Positions 36,159 to 44,209 of a stretch of DNA of 64,000 nt are shown one piece after another (the stretch's first letter is position 1; each line of letters begins with the position of its first letter). Below the pieces are notes generated by a model, which was not told where the DNA came from, made no database searches, and saw only the letters and a program-made list of their open reading frames with translations. A program made the translations under genes and the position numbers. Source of the DNA: Mycolicibacterium sediminis (GTDB lineage: Bacteria > Actinomycetota > Actinomycetes > Mycobacteriales > Mycobacteriaceae); assembly GCF_010731735.1 (NCBI RefSeq), contig NZ_AP022588.1:5146001-5210000 (forward strand). The letters run 5' to 3'.

Positions 36159-36911
36159 GTGTCCGATCTCGTACTGATGCAGGTCGACGACCGCGTCGCA
36201 CTCATCACCATCAACGACCCCGACCGACGCAACGCCATCACGGCGGAGAGTTCCGCCGCGCTGCGAGCGGCGGTGGAAGCCGCCCAGTCCGACGACGGCG
36301 TGCACGCGGTCGTGGTGACCGGCGCCGGCAAGGCCTTCTGCGCGGGCGCCGATCTGACCGCTCTCGGCGCCGCGACCGAGGAGGGGCTGCGCGTGATCTA
36401 CGACGGCTTCCTCGCCGTCGCGCAGTGCTCGCTGCCCACCATCGCCGCGGTCAACGGCGCGGCCGTCGGTGCCGGCCTCAACCTGGCGCTCGCGACGGAC
36501 GTGCGCATCGCCGGCCCGCACGCGTCCTTCGATCCCCGGTTCCAGAAGCTCGGCATCCACCCCGGCGGCGGAGCCACGTGGATGCTGCAGCGGGCGATCG
36601 GCCCGCAGGCGGCGCGGGCGGCGCTGCTGTTCGGCGCCCGGTTCGACGCCGAGGCAGCGGTCCGGCACGGTCTGGCCCTCGAGATCGCCGACGATCCCGT
36701 CGCCGCGGCGCTGGCCCTGGCATCGGGTCCCGCGTCCGCGCCGCGCGAGGTGGTGCTGTCGACCAAGGCGTCGATGCGTGCCACCGCCAACCCGGGCACC
36801 GTCGACCTCGACCAGCACCGGATCGCCGTCGACGTGGAGATCGGCCCGCAAGCCGTCTCCATCGAATCACCGGAGTTCGCACAGCGATTGGCCGCAGCCA
36901 AGCGCAAGTGA
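36159..36911 (+). CDS. echA14: Enoyl-CoA hydratase/isomerase family protein
   Basis: Crotonase-fold protein of 250 residues from GTG 36159, Rv2486-like. The CoA-binding and oxyanion segments are clear: GKAFCAGADL (58-67) and AAVNGAAVGAGLNLALATD (96-115). The two catalytic glutamates of true enoyl-CoA hydratases are not seen where expected: the segment DPRFQKLGIHPGGG lacks the Pro-Glu, and the next helix ARAALLFGAR has no acid. It may therefore catalyse another crotonase reaction. It converges on the leucine-catabolic operon, with 3 bp between stops. A role in branched-chain degradation is inferred from place only. Confidence 0.87.
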   Translation: MSDLVLMQVDDRVALITINDPDRRNAITAESSAALRAAVEAAQSDDGVHAVVVTGAGKAFCAGADLTALGAATEEGLRVIYDGFLAVAQCSLPTIAAVNGAAVGAGLNLALATDVRIAGPHASFDPRFQKLGIHPGGGATWMLQRAIGPQAARAALLFGARFDAEAAVRHGLALEIADDPVAAALALASGPASAPREVVLSTKASMRATANPGTVDLDQHRIAVDVEIGPQAVSIESPEFAQRLAAAKRK

Positions 36912-36914
36912 CCG

Positions 36915-37721
36915 CTAGGGCGCCAGCGTGACGATGCGCTCAGCCTTGCGCAGCACGGGAGCGTCCACCATGAGGCCCTCGAACTGGAAGACGCCGCGCT
37001 GGGTGCCCGCCGCGTCGAGCACGCGACGGGCCCAGTCGACCTGGTCGTCGGTCGGCGTGTACGCCGAGCGGATGACCCCCACCTGGGTGGGATGGATCGC
37101 CACCTTCGCGTCGAAGCCGACGGCCACGGCGTCGTCGCTCTCGGCGCGCAGCCCGTCGAGATCCTTGATGTCGAGGTACACCGAGTCGAGCGCCAGCCGT
37201 CCGTAGGCCTTCGCGGCGAGCAGGCTCTGCGACCGCACGTGTTGCGCGACGTCGCGATAGCTGCCGTCTGGCCGGCGGTTCGCGGTTCCGCCGGTGGCGG
37301 CGAACAGATCTTCGGCACCCCACATCACGGCATACGCGTTGTCGACGCGCGCGGTCTCGGTGACGGCGAGGGCGCCCAGCGGAGTTTCGACGAGCACGAT
37401 GACGTCGAAGGGCGCCAGCGACCGGACCTGCTCGGCGGTCTCGGTCTTGGCCAGCATGATCGTCGTGTAGTCGGTGTGGGCCAGGGTCGTCATGTCGAGC
37501 GCATGGTCGGGCGTGGTGACCGGATTGACCCGCACCACCGTTCTGGCCGGGTCCAGCCGCGTCTCGAGCAGGGCCTGGCGCGCCGCCTCCCGGTCCTTGG
37601 CGGCGACGCCGTCCTCGAGGTCGAGGATCACGACGTCGGCTGCGGCAGCGGCCTTCTCGAAGCGTTCCGGGCGGTCGGCGGGGCAGAACAGCCATCCGGG
37701 CCCGTTGGTGCCGAGTGCCAT
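36915..37721 (-). CDS. citE: CitE-like beta-hydroxyacyl-CoA lyase (Rv2498c type)
   Basis: 268 residues of the HpcH/HpaI-citrate lyase beta superfamily, starting MALGTNGPGWLFCPADRPERF. Motifs: VVILDLEDGVAAKDR (metal/acid site), VVRVNPVTT, DVIVLVETPLGAL and AKVAIHPTQVGVI. No citrate lyase alpha or gamma subunit is nearby, so it is a stand-alone lyase of malyl-, citramalyl- or 3-hydroxy-3-methylglutaryl-CoA-like substrates. That fits the last step of leucine catabolism encoded upstream. It is the last gene of the operon, overlapping maoC by 1 bp (TGATG). Confidence 0.9.
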   Translation of the reverse strand: MALGTNGPGWLFCPADRPERFEKAAAAADVVILDLEDGVAAKDREAARQALLETRLDPARTVVRVNPVTTPDHALDMTTLAHTDYTTIMLAKTETAEQVRSLAPFDVIVLVETPLGALAVTETARVDNAYAVMWGAEDLFAATGGTANRRPDGSYRDVAQHVRSQSLLAAKAYGRLALDSVYLDIKDLDGLRAESDDAVAVGFDAKVAIHPTQVGVIRSAYTPTDDQVDWARRVLDAAGTQRGVFQFEGLMVDAPVLRKAERIVTLAP

Positions 37722-38209
37722 CAGGACTCCTCTGCGGGGCGCTTGCGCACCATCGTCTTGCGCGATGCCGTGGCGACTACGTCACCGTGCTGGTTGCGCC
37801 CGACGTGCGAGAACGTGACGATGCCCTCCCCTGGCCGGCTCTTCGACTCCCGGGTGTCCAGTACCTCGGTCTCGGCGTACAGCGTGTCACCGTGAAACAG
37901 CGGCTTGGGGAACGCGACCTCGCCGAAGCCGAGGTTGCCGACGATCGTCCCCTGCGTCAGCTGCGCGACCGACAGCCCGACCAGCGTGGAGAGCGTGAAC
38001 ATCGAGTTGACCAGCCTCTGATTGAAGGGCGGCAACGCATCTGCGAACGCAGCGTCGAGGTGCAGCGCCTGGGTGTTCATGGTCAGCGTGGTGAACAGGA
38101 CGTTGTCCGCCTCGGTGATGGTGCGCCCGGGCCGGTGCTGGTACAGCACGCCGGTCTCGAACTCCTCGAACCACAGTCCCCGCTGAGTGATTACCCGCTT
38201 CTCCGTCAC
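37721..38209 (-). CDS. MaoC-like acyl-CoA hydratase (Rv2499c-like)
   Basis: 162-residue hotdog protein from GTG 38209, overlapping the fadE19 stop as GTGA. The hydratase-2 motif region ITEADNVLFTTLTMNTQALHLD corresponds to the (Y/F)-x2-(L/I)-x3-D-x2-P-x-H segment of MaoC enzymes, here with Asn-Thr-Gln-Ala before the His. It probably hydrates an unsaturated acyl-CoA made by the adjacent acyl-CoA dehydrogenase or carboxylase, i.e. the 3-methylglutaconyl-CoA step if the operon is leucine-catabolic. The function is inferred from context. Confidence 0.87.
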   Translation of the reverse strand: MTEKRVITQRGLWFEEFETGVLYQHRPGRTITEADNVLFTTLTMNTQALHLDAAFADALPPFNQRLVNSMFTLSTLVGLSVAQLTQGTIVGNLGFGEVAFPKPLFHGDTLYAETEVLDTRESKSRPGEGIVTFSHVGRNQHGDVVATASRKTMVRKRPAEES

Positions 38210-39366
38210 AGGCCCGCCTCGCGGGCGATCAGCATCAGCTGCACCTCGGTGGTGCCCTCACCGATCTCGAGGATCTTGCTGTCGCGGTAGTGCCGCGCCA
38301 CCGGGTACTCGTTCATGAATCCGTAGCCGCCGAACACCTGGGTGGCGTCGCGCGCGTTGTCCATCGCCGCCTCGCTGGCGACGAGCTTGGCCACCGCCGC
38401 CGCCTTCTTGAAGGGCTTGCCCGACAACATGAGTGCGGCCGCGTCGTAGTAAGTGGCACGGGCCACGTGCGCGCGGGTCTCCATCCGGGCGATCTTGAAC
38501 GCGATCGCCTGATTGGTGCCGATGGCCGCGCCGAACGCCTCGCGCTCCTTGGCGTACTTCACGCACTCGTCGACGCAGCCCTGCGCGACGCCCACCGACA
38601 GCGCCGCGATCGCGATGCGCCCCTCATCGAGGATCCGCAGGAAGTTCGCATAACCGCGGCCCTCGTCGCCGAGGATGTTCTCCTCCGGGACGCGGACGTC
38701 GTCGAAGCTCAACGGGTGGGTGTCGGACGCGTTCCAGCCGACCTTGTCGTAGGCGGGCTCGGCGGTGAATCCCGCGGTGGGGACCGGCACCAGGATCGAC
38801 GAGATCTGCTTGCGGCCGTCGACTTCGCCGGTGACGGCGGTGACCGTGACGAGTTTGGTGATGTCGGTGCCCGAATTGGTGATGAACTGCTTGGTGCCGT
38901 TGATCACCCAGTGGCCGTCGTCGCGCTTCGCGGTGGTCTTGGTGGCGCCCGCGTCGGTGCCGCCACCGGCCTCGGTCAATCCGAACGCACCGAGCGCCTT
39001 CCCGGACGCCAGCAGCGGCAGCCATTCCTGCTTCTGCGCGTCGGTGCCGAAGCGGTACACCGGCATGGCGCCCAGCGACACACCGGCTTCCAGCGTGATG
39101 GCGACGCTCTGGTCGACCTTGCCGAGTTCCTCCAGCGCCAGGCACAGCGCGAAGTAGTCGCCACCCATGCCGCCGTACTCCTCGGGGAACGGCAGCCCGA
39201 ACAGTCCCATGTCCGCCATGCCCGCGACGACCTCGTAGGGGAACGAGTGTTCGCGGTCGTGCTTCGCCGACACCGGCGCGACGACGCTGCGGGCGAAGTC
39301 CCGGACGGTCTTGGCCAGCTGCTGGTAATGGTCCGGAAGCGTTCCGGTGCTGAGGAACTCGCTCAC
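38206..39366 (-). CDS. fadE19: Acyl-CoA dehydrogenase, isovaleryl-CoA type
   Basis: FAD-dependent acyl-CoA dehydrogenase of 386 residues, Rv2500c-like. Motifs: FGLTEAGGGTDAGATKTTA and WVINGTKQFITNSG (FAD/acyl site), DEGRIAIAALSVGVAQGC in the C-terminal helical domain, and QVFGGYGFMNEYPVARHYRDSK followed by EIGEGTTEVQ. Placement with an AccA1/AccD1 carboxylase supports isovaleryl-CoA as substrate. GTG start overlapping the accA1 stop (GTGA). It is a soluble flavoprotein expected to pass electrons to ETF. Confidence 0.92.
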   Translation of the reverse strand: MSEFLSTGTLPDHYQQLAKTVRDFARSVVAPVSAKHDREHSFPYEVVAGMADMGLFGLPFPEEYGGMGGDYFALCLALEELGKVDQSVAITLEAGVSLGAMPVYRFGTDAQKQEWLPLLASGKALGAFGLTEAGGGTDAGATKTTAKRDDGHWVINGTKQFITNSGTDITKLVTVTAVTGEVDGRKQISSILVPVPTAGFTAEPAYDKVGWNASDTHPLSFDDVRVPEENILGDEGRGYANFLRILDEGRIAIAALSVGVAQGCVDECVKYAKEREAFGAAIGTNQAIAFKIARMETRAHVARATYYDAAALMLSGKPFKKAAAVAKLVASEAAMDNARDATQVFGGYGFMNEYPVARHYRDSKILEIGEGTTEVQLMLIAREAGL

Positions 39367-41354
39367 GATGGGGTCTCCTTGATGGTTGCGACTATCCGGG
39401 CCATCGGCTGGCCCACCTTGACCTGGTCGCCGACGGCGACGAGTAGTTCGACGACGCCGTCGACGGGTGCCGACAGCGCGTGTTCCATCTTCATGGCCTC
39501 GACGGTGACCACCACGTCACCCGCGGCGACCTGGGCGCCGTCCTCCACGCCGACCGCGACGACCGAACCGGGCATGGGACTGACGAGTTCGGCGTCGCCG
39601 GCGTGTGCGGCGTCCGGGCGCACCGGTGCCTCGCGCACCTCCTCGATTGCGACGGTGCGTCCGCCACCGGCCAGCCAGACCACGCCGTCCGCGGCGGCCA
39701 CCACGTACTCCGTGCGCAGACCGTCGAGGGTGACGGTGAGCACGCGGCCGTCGAGAGATGCCGACAGCGACCGGGTCTCGCCGTCCTCGATGCGGGCCGT
39801 GGCACGATTCCGGGTGCCGCAGACGAACACGTGCTCGGTGCGCTCGCCCGCCCGCAGGCGGATCGTGGTCGGGGCGTGGGCGCCGGTGCGCCAGCCCGAC
39901 GGGACGGCCCAGAGATCGCCCGGTTCCGCGGGCCACCGTGCGAGCCAGTGGTAGGCCGCGGCGGCGACGATCTCGTCGTCGCCGGCCACCATGCCGACGT
40001 AGTCCGGCGTCCGCCGGTCGAGCAATCCCGTGTCGAGCCTGCCCGCCGCCACGTCGGGATCGGCGAGCAGGAAGCGCAGGAAGTTTACGTTGGTGGTCAC
40101 GCCGAGCACCGCGGTGTCGGCCAGTGCCTTATCCAACGCGGCGAGCGCGGCGGGACGGTCATCGGCGTAGGCGATGACCTTCGCGAGCATCGGATCGTAG
40201 TCGCTACCCACGACAGTGCCGGCCCGAATGCCCGAATCCACTCGCGCGGTACCGGGTTCGACCACGTCGAGCACCGTCCCGCCGGTCGGCAGGAAGTCGC
40301 GGGCGGGATCCTCGGCGTACACGCGGGCCTCGATGGCGTGTCCGGTCAACGTCACGTCGTCCTGGCCGAGCGGCAGCGTGCCGCCGGCGGCGATGCGCAC
40401 CTGCAGTTCGACCAGGTCGACGCCCGTGACGAGTTCGGTGACCGGATGCTCGACCTGCAGCCGCGTGTTCATCTCCATGAAGAAGAACTCGTCGGGCCGG
40501 TCGGCGGAGACGATGAACTCGACGGTGCCCGCCCCCGTGTAGTCGACGCTGCGCGCGGTGTCGCATGCGGCCGCACCGATGCGGGCGCGGGTCGCCGCGT
40601 CGAGCAACGGCGACGGCGCCTCCTCGATCACCTTCTGGTGGCGCCGCTGCAGGCTGCACTCCCGCTCCCCGAAGTGGATGACGTTGCCGTGCCCGTCGGC
40701 GACCACCTGCACCTCGATGTGCCTGGGGTTCAGCACGAACCGCTCCAGGAACAGCGTGTCGTCGCCGAAGGCCGATGCCGCCTCGCGGCGGGCGGACGCC
40801 AGCGCGGCGGGCAGGTCGGCGGCGTCGTGCACCACGCGCATGCCCTTTCCGCCGCCGCCCGCGGACGGCTTGACCAGCACGGGGAATCCGACGTCGGCGG
40901 CCCCGCCGATCAGGTCGTCGTCGGTGAGACCGGGCCGCGAGATGCCGGGTACCACCGGCACGCCGAACTCCGACACCGCTGCCTTGGCCGCAATCTTGTC
41001 GCCCATGGTCCTGATCGCGCCGACCGGCGGACCGATGAATGCGATGCCCGCCTCACCGAGCGCGGCCGCGAATTCGGAGTTCTCGGAGAGGAATCCGTAG
41101 CCGGGGTGGACGGCCTGGGCGCCGGCGCGCTGGGCGGCCCGCACCACCGCGTCGATGTCGAGGTAGCTCTGCCGGGCAGGCGCCGGACCCAGCCGGACCG
41201 CGACATCGGCCTCGGCCACGTGGCGGGCGTTTACGTCAGCGTCGCTGTAGACGGCGACCGAACGGATGCCCATCTCGCGCAGTGTGCGGAGGACGCGGAC
41301 GGCGATCTCGCCGCGGTTGGCGACCAGAATGGTGCCGAACATCTCGGAGGTCAT
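39363..41354 (-). CDS. accA1: Biotin-dependent acyl-CoA carboxylase alpha subunit
   Basis: 663 residues: a biotin carboxylase domain (about 8-455) with the ATP-grasp loop SAGGGGKGMRVV and MNTRLQVEHPVTE, a linker, and a C-terminal biotin carboxyl carrier domain with VEAMKMEHAL, biotinylated Lys622. Known AccA1-AccD1 complexes are 3-methylcrotonyl-CoA carboxylase, carboxylating the leucine-derived product of fadE19. It starts 4 bp downstream of the accD1 stop and overlaps fadE19. Cytoplasmic. The counterpart is Rv2501c. Confidence 0.94.
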   Translation of the reverse strand: MTSEMFGTILVANRGEIAVRVLRTLREMGIRSVAVYSDADVNARHVAEADVAVRLGPAPARQSYLDIDAVVRAAQRAGAQAVHPGYGFLSENSEFAAALGEAGIAFIGPPVGAIRTMGDKIAAKAAVSEFGVPVVPGISRPGLTDDDLIGGAADVGFPVLVKPSAGGGGKGMRVVHDAADLPAALASARREAASAFGDDTLFLERFVLNPRHIEVQVVADGHGNVIHFGERECSLQRRHQKVIEEAPSPLLDAATRARIGAAACDTARSVDYTGAGTVEFIVSADRPDEFFFMEMNTRLQVEHPVTELVTGVDLVELQVRIAAGGTLPLGQDDVTLTGHAIEARVYAEDPARDFLPTGGTVLDVVEPGTARVDSGIRAGTVVGSDYDPMLAKVIAYADDRPAALAALDKALADTAVLGVTTNVNFLRFLLADPDVAAGRLDTGLLDRRTPDYVGMVAGDDEIVAAAAYHWLARWPAEPGDLWAVPSGWRTGAHAPTTIRLRAGERTEHVFVCGTRNRATARIEDGETRSLSASLDGRVLTVTLDGLRTEYVVAAADGVVWLAGGGRTVAIEEVREAPVRPDAAHAGDAELVSPMPGSVVAVGVEDGAQVAAGDVVVTVEAMKMEHALSAPVDGVVELLVAVGDQVKVGQPMARIVATIKETPS

Positions 41355-41358
41355 CGCG

Positions 41359-42939
41359 TCACATCCTGAAGACGCCGTAGGAGACCGGTTCCAGCGGCGC
41401 CTGCGCGACCACCGAGAGCGCCAGTCCCACCACGGTTCTGGTGTCGGCCGGATCGATCACGCCGTCGTCCCACAATCGCGCGGTCGAATAGTAGGGGTTG
41501 CCCTGGTGTTCGTACTGCTCGCGGATCGGAGCCTTGAAGGCCTCTTCCTCTTCAGCGCTCATGTCGCCGCGCACGGTCGCGAGCACCGAGGCGGCCTGTT
41601 CACCGCCCATCACCGAGATGCGCGCGTTGGGCCACATCCACAGGAAGCGCGGCGAATACGCGCGCCCGCACATCGAGTAATTGCCCGCGCCGTACGAGCC
41701 ACCGATGACGATCGTCAGCTTGGGCACCCGCGCACACGCGACCGCCGTCACCATCTTGGCGCCGTGCTTGGCGATGCCGCCCGCCTCGTAGTCGCGGCCC
41801 ACCATGAACCCTGCGATGTTCTGCAGGAACAGCAGCGGCGTGGAGCGCTTGTCGCACAGTTCGATGAAGTGCGCGCCCTTGACCGCAGATTCGCCGAACA
41901 GCACGCCGTTGTTGGCGACGATGCCGACGGGATGGCCGTGAATGCGGGCGAACCCCGTGACCAATGTCGTGCCGTACTCGGCCTTGAACTCGGTGAACTC
42001 GCCACCTTGGGCACGCGAAGCGCCGGGGGAAGACCCGTCGACGATGCGGGTGATCACCTCGTGGACGTCGTAGGGCACCCGCGAGTCGGTGGGCACCACG
42101 TCGTACAGCTCGGCCTGGTCGGCTGTCGCGTCGACGGTCGGGACCACCTCCCACGGCGTCGGGGTCTTCGGACCCAGCGTCGCCACGATGCGGCGCACGA
42201 TCCGCAGGGCATCGCGATCGTCCTGCGCGAGGTGGTCGGTGACGCCGGAGACCTTCGAGTGCAGATCCCCGCCGCCGAGGTCCTCCGCCGTGACGACCTC
42301 GCCGGTGGCGGCCTTCACCAGCGGCGGCCCGCCCAGGAAGATGGTGCCCTGGTTGCGGACGATCACGGCCTCGTCGCTCATCGCGGGGACGTAGGCGCCG
42401 CCCGCGGTGCACGATCCCAGCACCGCGGCGATCTGCGGGATGCCCTGGGCGCTGAGATTGGCCTGGTTGAAGAAGATCCGGCCGAAGTGCTCGCGGTCGG
42501 GGAACACCTCGTCCTGACGGGGCAGGAAGGCACCGCCGGAGTCGACGAGGTAGATGCACGGCAGTCGGTTCTGGCCGGCCACCTCCTGTGCGCGCAGGTG
42601 CTTCTTGACCGTGATCGGGTAGTAGGTACCGCCTTTGACGGTCGCGTCGTTCGCGACGATCATGCACTCCCGACCGGAGACGCGGCCGATGCCCGCGATC
42701 ATCCCGGCGCCCGGGCACTCGTCGTCGTACATGCCGTCGGCGGCCAGCGGCGCCAGTTCGAGGAACGGCGAACCGGGGTCGAGCAGCCCGTCCACCCGGT
42801 CACGCGGCAGCAGCTTTCCGCGACCGACGTGGCGCTCACGGGCACGTTCCGGGCCGCCCAAAGCGGCCGTGGTCAGCTTGGCGCGTAGTTCGTCGACGAG
42901 CACCAGATGCTGCTCGCGATGCGACACCTTCGTTGGCAT
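41359..42939 (-). CDS. accD1: Acyl-CoA carboxyltransferase beta subunit (methylcrotonyl-CoA type)
   Basis: 526 residues of the carboxyltransferase family, starting MPTKVSHREQHLVLVDELRAKL. N-terminal half: GKLLPRDRVDGLLDPGSPFLELAPLA and IYLVDSGGAFLPRQDEVFPD. C-terminal half: GIVANNGVLFGESAVKGAHFIELC and IGGSYGAGNYSMCGRAYSPRF. These are the methylcrotonyl-CoA carboxylase beta patterns rather than propionyl type. It is the first gene of the operon; its start faces bkaR across a 94-bp region that holds two matched operator palindromes. The counterpart is Rv2502c. The scoA, scoB and fadD35 genes that separate accD1 from the regulator in M. tuberculosis are missing. Confidence 0.94.
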   Translation of the reverse strand: MPTKVSHREQHLVLVDELRAKLTTAALGGPERARERHVGRGKLLPRDRVDGLLDPGSPFLELAPLAADGMYDDECPGAGMIAGIGRVSGRECMIVANDATVKGGTYYPITVKKHLRAQEVAGQNRLPCIYLVDSGGAFLPRQDEVFPDREHFGRIFFNQANLSAQGIPQIAAVLGSCTAGGAYVPAMSDEAVIVRNQGTIFLGGPPLVKAATGEVVTAEDLGGGDLHSKVSGVTDHLAQDDRDALRIVRRIVATLGPKTPTPWEVVPTVDATADQAELYDVVPTDSRVPYDVHEVITRIVDGSSPGASRAQGGEFTEFKAEYGTTLVTGFARIHGHPVGIVANNGVLFGESAVKGAHFIELCDKRSTPLLFLQNIAGFMVGRDYEAGGIAKHGAKMVTAVACARVPKLTIVIGGSYGAGNYSMCGRAYSPRFLWMWPNARISVMGGEQAASVLATVRGDMSAEEEEAFKAPIREQYEHQGNPYYSTARLWDDGVIDPADTRTVVGLALSVVAQAPLEPVSYGVFRM

Positions 42940-42962
42940 CTGACTGCACCCGCTTCAGTTGA

Positions 42963-43003
42963 GTTAATGATGACTAACTGGTGGTATGTTAGTCACGATT
43001 AAC
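42963..43003. promoter_or_regulatory. Paired TetR-type operators between accD1 and bkaR
   Basis: GTTAATGATGACTAAC (42963-42978) and GTTAGTCACGATTAAC (42988-43003). Reverse-complementing the first gives GTTAGTCATCATTAAC, which matches the second at 14 of 16 positions, and each is itself a GTTA-n8-TAAC dyad. The inner arms also form the exact repeat TGACTAAC-n9-GTTAGTCA. The two sites stand head to head, 25 bp centre to centre, between the divergent genes, ideal for a regulator controlling itself and the operon. Confidence 0.82.
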
Positions 43004-43033
43004 CGAACTGTCCATGGCCTAGGAGGCACGCCG

Positions 43034-43651
43034 ATGGCCGACACCGCCACGTCCGCGTCCACCGAGACCCGTCGCAGCAGGGCGAAGTCCGACCGTCGCT
43101 CGCAATTGATTGCCGCCGCAGAACGACTGGTGGCCGAGCGCGGATTCCTCGCCGTGCGTCTCGAGGACATCGGCGCCGCCGTCGGCGTGAGCGGCCCGGC
43201 CATCTACAGGCACTTCCCCAACAAGGAGGCGCTGCTCGTCGAGATCCTGGTCGGCATCAGCACCCGCCTCCTCGAGGGAGCCACCGACGTCGTGACGGTC
43301 GCGTCCGAACCCGGCGAGGCGCTCGACGGACTCATCGACTTCCATCTCGACTTCGCGCTCGGCGAGTCCGACCTGATTCGGATCCAGGATCGCGACCTCG
43401 GCCACCTGCCGGCGCAGGCCGCGCGTCAGGTCCGTAGGGCGCAGCGCCAGTACGTGGAGATCTGGGTCGACGTCCTGCGCCGACTCGACGAGCGACTCGA
43501 CGAGAACGAGGCGAGGCTCATGGCGCACGCGTGTTTCGGCCTGCTGAACTCCACCCCGTACAGCGTGGGAACGAGAACGCCGCCACGATCCTCGCGCGCG
43601 GTGTTGCGCGCGATGACCGTGGCGGCGTTGACGTCGCAGACGAGCGGTTAG
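43034..43651 (+). CDS. bkaR: TetR-family repressor of branched-chain catabolism
   Basis: 205 residues from ATG 43034, preceded by AGGAGG (43021-43026); an earlier ATG at 42986 lies inside the operator and is rejected. The N-terminal helix-turn-helix reads LIAAAERLVAERGFLAVRLEDIGAAVGVSGPAIYRHFPNKEALL, and the rest is a helical ligand-binding domain. In M. tuberculosis the gene at this place is Rv2506, described as BkaR, a repressor of branched-chain keto-acid genes. It probably senses an acyl-CoA and represses accD1-citE and itself. Confidence 0.88.
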   Translation: MADTATSASTETRRSRAKSDRRSQLIAAAERLVAERGFLAVRLEDIGAAVGVSGPAIYRHFPNKEALLVEILVGISTRLLEGATDVVTVASEPGEALDGLIDFHLDFALGESDLIRIQDRDLGHLPAQAARQVRRAQRQYVEIWVDVLRRLDERLDENEARLMAHACFGLLNSTPYSVGTRTPPRSSRAVLRAMTVAALTSQTSG

Positions 43652-43803
43652 TACCAGACCTTCCGGCCGCCCACCGCGTGGCCGGCCGCGCCGAGCAACC
43701 AGAACACGGCGCCGATCACGAGGGCGACGACGCCGATGTAGGTGAGCATCGGCACTGAGAAGATCAGGCCCAGGACGAGCAGGATCACTCCGATGGCAAT
43801 CAT
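43648..43803 (-). CDS. Small two-helix membrane protein, DUF6131-like
   Basis: 51 residues from ATG 43801-43803 (MIAIGVILLVLGLIFSVPML), with GGGAA upstream. Two hydrophobic helices (about 2-22 and 23-43) end in GHAVGGRKVWY. The pattern matches a family of tiny mycobacterial membrane proteins that often occur in several copies per genome. Function unknown. Its stop codon overlaps the bkaR stop region (43648-43651) in convergent orientation. Confidence 0.8.
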   Translation of the reverse strand: MIAIGVILLVLGLIFSVPMLTYIGVVALVIGAVFWLLGAAGHAVGGRKVWY

Positions 43804-43850
43804 GTGTGGTTTCCCTTCGATGAATGGACCGACCGTGTCGGAGCCGACCG

Positions 43851-44060
43851 CTACTGGCTCGGTTCCGGCAGCTTGCAGTCGGTGACCTTCGGGTTCACAC
43901 CCGCGTAGTTGAGCGGACCCGCGACGACCGTCAGAGCAATGGTCCCCGCTGTCCCGCAGCTGTTTTCGGCCGTCTGGAAGTAGTCCCGCTGGTAGGCGGC
44001 GACGACGCCGATCAGCAACCAGACGAGCACGATGACGCCGAGAATTCCGCCACCTCGCAT
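43851..44060 (-). CDS. Small membrane-anchored protein
   Basis: 69 residues from ATG 44058-44060, with GGAGG 7 bp upstream, so the longer frame starting at 44114 is rejected. One N-terminal helix (GGGILGVIVLVWLLIGVVAAY) is followed by an exported or periplasmic tail with two cysteines (ENSCGTAG and VTDCKLPEP), probably a disulfide. Conserved-looking but unnamed. It lies 47 bp upstream of the DUF6131-like gene, so co-transcription is likely. Confidence 0.75.
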   Translation of the reverse strand: MRGGGILGVIVLVWLLIGVVAAYQRDYFQTAENSCGTAGTIALTVVAGPLNYAGVNPKVTDCKLPEPSQ

Positions 44061-44209
44061 GATGGTCCTCCATTCTTCTGGCGCCTCCATGGCGCGTGAT
44101 CTTGTTTTACCCATCCGAAAATATCGCTAAACGCAGGAGGTCTCGCCTCCGAGGAGCACCACGGCGCGGCACGTCGCGGCGCGGGTACCCTTCGAGACAT
44201 GAGGTGGGC

